Of a stretch of DNA of 64,000 nucleotides, positions 61,368-64,000 are shown piece after piece. A program made the translations under genes and the position numbers. The notes beneath the pieces are model-generated. The model searched no databases and was not told where the DNA came from. It saw nothing but the letters and a program-made list of their open reading frames with translations. The stretch's first letter is position 1; every line of letters starts with the position of its first letter. Source of the stretch: Caldilineaceae bacterium SB0661_bin_32 (GTDB lineage: Bacteria; Chloroflexota; Anaerolineae; Caldilineales; Caldilineaceae); the NCBI GenBank assembly GCA_009841235.1, contig VXMH01000016.1:1-64000 (forward strand), written 5' to 3'.

Positions 61368-63065
61368 ATGGCAAACGAAACACTCTACAACGGCATCACC
61401 CTCCCGCAGACCTGGCCGCCGCGCAATGTGGTCGAAAGCTCGCGCGAGCCGATCCCCGTGCCCTATCTCGCCCATCCCCCGCAGGTCATCCCTATCGACC
61501 TGGGCCGCCAGCTCTTCGTGGACGACTTTCTGATCACAGAGACCTCCCTGACACGCGCCTACGGCAAACCGGAAATTCACCCGCAAAGCCCGGTGCTCAG
61601 CCCCGAAACCGACGAGGAGATGGACTCAGGCTTTTGCCCGATGGCCGCGCCCTTCAACGACGGCGCCTGGTACGACCCGCAGGACAAGCTGTTCAAGCTA
61701 TGGTACATGCCCGGCTGGTTCCACAGCACCGCCCTCGCCACCAGCACCGACGGCATCCACTGGGAACGTCCGCAGCTCGACGTCACGCCCGGAACCAACC
61801 TGGTGTGGCCAAACAACGATGGATCTGACCGCGACGGCTGTCTCGTCTGGCTGGACAGCGACACACCCGACCCCGCGCAGCGTTTCAAGATGTTCCAATA
61901 CTATCGCCACTACAAACCGAGGCCGGGTCAGCCCCCGATTCCACCCGGCAGTTGGCCGTCCCAAATGGCCAGGGGGGAGATAGTCTCCGAAGGCTGGGCC
62001 CAGGTATCGCCCGACGGCATCCACTGGAGCGACCCCGTCATCACCACGCAGGTCGGCGACAACACAACCTTTTTCTACAACCCCTTCCGCCGCAAATGGT
62101 GCATGAGCATCCGCCGCTCCGGCCGCATCGACGAGACCACCAGTCTGCGCGCCCGCTTCTACAGAGAGTCGGACGATTTCCTGCAAGGCGCGCAGTGGGA
62201 CATGGATAGCGACGAGGTCTTCTGGCAACGTATCGACCACTTCGACCTGCCCGACCCCGCCCGCCCCGACCATCGCGTCGCTCTCTACGACGTGAACGTG
62301 ACCCCTTACGAGAGCCTCATGCTGGGCCTCTTCGCCATCTTCCGCGGCCCCGAAAATGACATCTGCGCCGCCGAAGGCGTTCCCAAAACCATGGACCTGG
62401 AGCTGACCTACAGCCGCGACGGCTTCCACTTCAGCCGCCCGGACCGCACGCCCTTCCTGGCCTCAAGCCGCAAGATAGGCGACTGGAATCGCGCCTACCT
62501 TCATGCCTGCGGCGGCCTCTGCCTGGTCGTTCACGACCGCATCTACTTCTACTTCGCCGGCTTTTCCGGCCTGTCGCCAAAAATGGGGCCCAATGACGTA
62601 GGGGATACCGGCCTGTCGCGGCGCGTCATGTACGCCGGCGCCAGCACCGGGCTGGCAACCCTCCGGCGTGACGGCTTCGCGAGCATGGAAGCCGGCGCGG
62701 GCGGCGGTACGCTGACCACGCGACCCGTTACCTTCACCGGGGACCGCCTCTTCGTCAACGTCAATGCGCCGCAGGGCGAGCTAAGGGTGTCCGTGTTGGA
62801 CGGTAACGGGGATGCTATGGAAGGGTTGGGCGCCGATGCGTGCGTTGCGCTCAGTGTGGACAGCACCTGCGCCGAGGTGAAATGGTCGTCCGGCGCCGAC
62901 CTCGCCGCGCTGGCCGGTCAACCATGCAGGCTGCAGTTCCATTTGCAATCGGGGCAGCTGTTCTCCTTCTGGGTGACCGATGACCCCAACGGCGCCAGCT
63001 ATGGGCACATGGCTGCCGGCGGTCCCGGCTTCACAAACGGCCGCGACCTGCCTCAATCCCAATAG
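61368..63065 (+). CDS. GH32/43-like propeller protein
   Basis: A 565-residue paralogue of the proteins at 40001 and 59810. Blade motifs TSTDGIHWERPQ, VSPDGIHWSDP and YSRDGFHFSRPD recur. The start region (IPVPYLAHPPQVIPIDLGRQLFVDDFLI) has a VDDFLI element common to this group. The C-terminal sandwich reads LFVNVNAPQGELRVSVLDGNGDAMEG. GGAGATCAGGAC precedes the ATG. It is convergent with the partial sulfatase gene. Confidence 0.74.
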   Translation: MANETLYNGITLPQTWPPRNVVESSREPIPVPYLAHPPQVIPIDLGRQLFVDDFLITETSLTRAYGKPEIHPQSPVLSPETDEEMDSGFCPMAAPFNDGAWYDPQDKLFKLWYMPGWFHSTALATSTDGIHWERPQLDVTPGTNLVWPNNDGSDRDGCLVWLDSDTPDPAQRFKMFQYYRHYKPRPGQPPIPPGSWPSQMARGEIVSEGWAQVSPDGIHWSDPVITTQVGDNTTFFYNPFRRKWCMSIRRSGRIDETTSLRARFYRESDDFLQGAQWDMDSDEVFWQRIDHFDLPDPARPDHRVALYDVNVTPYESLMLGLFAIFRGPENDICAAEGVPKTMDLELTYSRDGFHFSRPDRTPFLASSRKIGDWNRAYLHACGGLCLVVHDRIYFYFAGFSGLSPKMGPNDVGDTGLSRRVMYAGASTGLATLRRDGFASMEAGAGGGTLTTRPVTFTGDRLFVNVNAPQGELRVSVLDGNGDAMEGLGADACVALSVDSTCAEVKWSSGADLAALAGQPCRLQFHLQSGQLFSFWVTDDPNGASYGHMAAGGPGFTNGRDLPQSQ

Positions 63066-63107
63066 CCGACGGCCCGCGAAACGAAGCTCAGATTCATCGC
63101 TGTTACC

Positions 63108-63126
63108 GACCACGAACCACTGCAGT
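63108..63126. repeat. GACCACGAACCACTGCAG repeat
   Basis: A CCACTG-type word pair between two convergent genes; one of the family of short boundary repeats. Confidence 0.4.
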
Positions 63127-63127
63127 T

Positions 63128-64000
63128 TCATTCCCGCAGCCGTTCAGCGGTCAGATAGTACGCCCCGGCCAGCGGGCTTCCCTGCTCGTCATGCCACCAG
63201 CTTTTCACCGTGGTCGGCCCGCGTTCCACCGCCATCTCAAAGGTCTGCGCGGTCGCGTCCGGCGGCACCGGCAGCGTCTGCTCGCTGCGGCCCACCTGCA
63301 GCCAGGCTGAGGCAACCGGCAGCGCCTTGCCCGCGGGCCAACTGCCGTCCACGCCCTGCATCACCGGCGCGGGGTCGGAGATGCCCAGGCCGGATTCCTC
63401 CGGCCAGCGGCGCAGCGTAAAGCTGTAGAGACCGGCGCGCGCCGCATCAACGTGCCAGGTGCCGCTGTCCATCACCGGCCCGCGCATCCCCCTCTGGTTA
63501 TCCGCATACACCCAGGCCCAGTCGCAGCTGCACAGGCGCGCCGGGTTCTCCGCGTCGGAGCCGATCGCCAGGGGTTGATAGCTCGTGAGGGTATCGCTTA
63601 CGCTATCCCACCAGGCCCCGTACTGCCCTCGCAGCTGCTTGACCAGCTCCGGATTGGCCGCGGCTACGTCCTGCTGTTGTCCCGGGTCCTCGCCAATGTT
63701 GTACAGCTCCTGCCCATCGACCAGCCGCCACCGCCCCCACATCACCGCCGCCCGGTCCCGGCCCGTAAAGCCGGTGCGGGCGCCTTCGTTGGCGTGCCCA
63801 TACTGCACGACCGACGTCCGATTCGCCACCGCCTTGTCCGGCCGCCGCATGTGCGCAGCCAGCGACAAGCCGTCGCACGTCCAGCCGTCCGGCGCATGCA
63901 GACCACACAGATCGATCAAGGTCGGCAGGATGTCCACCCCGCGCGTCACGCCGCCCACGTCGCGGCCTCCTTCAAGTCCTGCCGCCGGCCAGCGAATAAA
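63128..64000 (-). CDS. Sulfatase, C-terminal part (cut by window edge)
   Basis: The frame runs to the right edge of the window, so only the C-terminal 290 residues are visible. They begin FIRWPAAGLEGGRDVGG, then VTRGVDILPTLIDLCGL, the usual end of the sulfatase core where the substrate pocket is completed. VDGQELYNIGEDPGQQQDVAAANPEL is the familiar sulfatase ending, and a ~110-residue C-terminal beta domain (TWHVDAARAGLYSFTLRRWPEESG) follows, larger than in the sulfatase at 50494. The formylglycine motif would lie beyond 64000. Confidence 0.88.
   Translation of the reverse strand, partial: FIRWPAAGLEGGRDVGGVTRGVDILPTLIDLCGLHAPDGWTCDGLSLAAHMRRPDKAVANRTSVVQYGHANEGARTGFTGRDRAAVMWGRWRLVDGQELYNIGEDPGQQQDVAAANPELVKQLRGQYGAWWDSVSDTLTSYQPLAIGSDAENPARLCSCDWAWVYADNQRGMRGPVMDSGTWHVDAARAGLYSFTLRRWPEESGLGISDPAPVMQGVDGSWPAGKALPVASAWLQVGRSEQTLPVPPDATAQTFEMAVERGPTTVKSWWHDEQGSPLAGAYYLTAERLRE

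Overview
The window is about 64 kb of GC-rich bacterial DNA. The best guess for the source is a heterotrophic Chloroflexota of the Caldilinea/Anaerolineae or SAR202 kind, or another symbiont-type heterotroph. Signs of this are Tat-type lipoprotein signals on all three transporter binding proteins, many phytanoyl-CoA dioxygenases, sulfatases and Gfo/Idh/MocA enzymes, and large oligopeptide-type ABC systems. No rRNA, tRNA or marker gene is present, so the phylum is an inference. No CRISPR array, prophage or intact insertion sequence was seen.

Layout. (1) 1-6.4 kb, minus strand: a SIR2-like NAD-binding protein of probable defence type, a remnant of an IS982-like transposase, two tandem M20 peptidases, small toxin-antitoxin-like genes, a D-threonine aldolase/DSD1-like PLP enzyme and an SDR. 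(2) 6.6-8.7 kb, plus strand: a membrane pyrophosphatase. (3) 8.8-13.6 kb: a small membrane protein, an enolase-superfamily protein, an M55 D-aminopeptidase, a Gfo/Idh/MocA oxidoreductase and a TIM-barrel isomerase. Blocks 1 and 3 together suggest use of peptides and D-amino acids. (4) 14-28.3 kb, minus strand: AlbA_2 gene copies, two L-rhamnose mutarotases, several SDRs, a VOC fusion protein, a mandelate racemase/muconate lactonizing enzyme and a very large GH106-like glycosidase. This fits release and oxidative breakdown of L-rhamnose. A segment of about 1.4 kb (AlbA_2 start, mutarotase, SDR end) occurs twice, and its copies have decayed independently. (5) 28.5-29.4 kb: a Panacea antitoxin overlapping a RelE-like toxin. 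(6) 29.6-33.5 kb, minus strand: a sugar ABC importer (two permeases and a binding protein) with a truncated dioxygenase gene between them. (7) 33.5-34.9 kb: a 1.4 kb gene-free regulatory region between divergent units. (8) 34.9-41.6 kb, plus strand: a DegT-type aminotransferase, two PhyH dioxygenases, a MntA/HepT-like pair, an inositol-dehydrogenase-like enzyme and a GH32/43-like propeller protein. (9) 41.8-44.6 kb: a lipoprotein and a two-component system. (10) 44.9-63.1 kb: PhyH, a first oligopeptide-type importer without ATPases, a sulfatase, an esterase (minus strand), a second complete importer with both ATPases and two more propeller proteins. (11) Right edge: the C-terminal part of another sulfatase on the minus strand, cut by the window.

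Regions 4-11 read as a catabolic island for complex, probably sulfated and rhamnose-containing glycans and small organic ligands: extracellular binding proteins and permeases, glycosidases, sulfatases, an esterase, then oxidoreductases, isomerases and dioxygenases. The most notable structural signal is a related inverted repeat (GGAGTGAG/CTCACTCC core) directly after each of the three binding-protein genes, where it could set the ratio of binding protein to permease mRNA. A second short repeat family (TGATCACTGACCACTG type) marks many gene boundaries.
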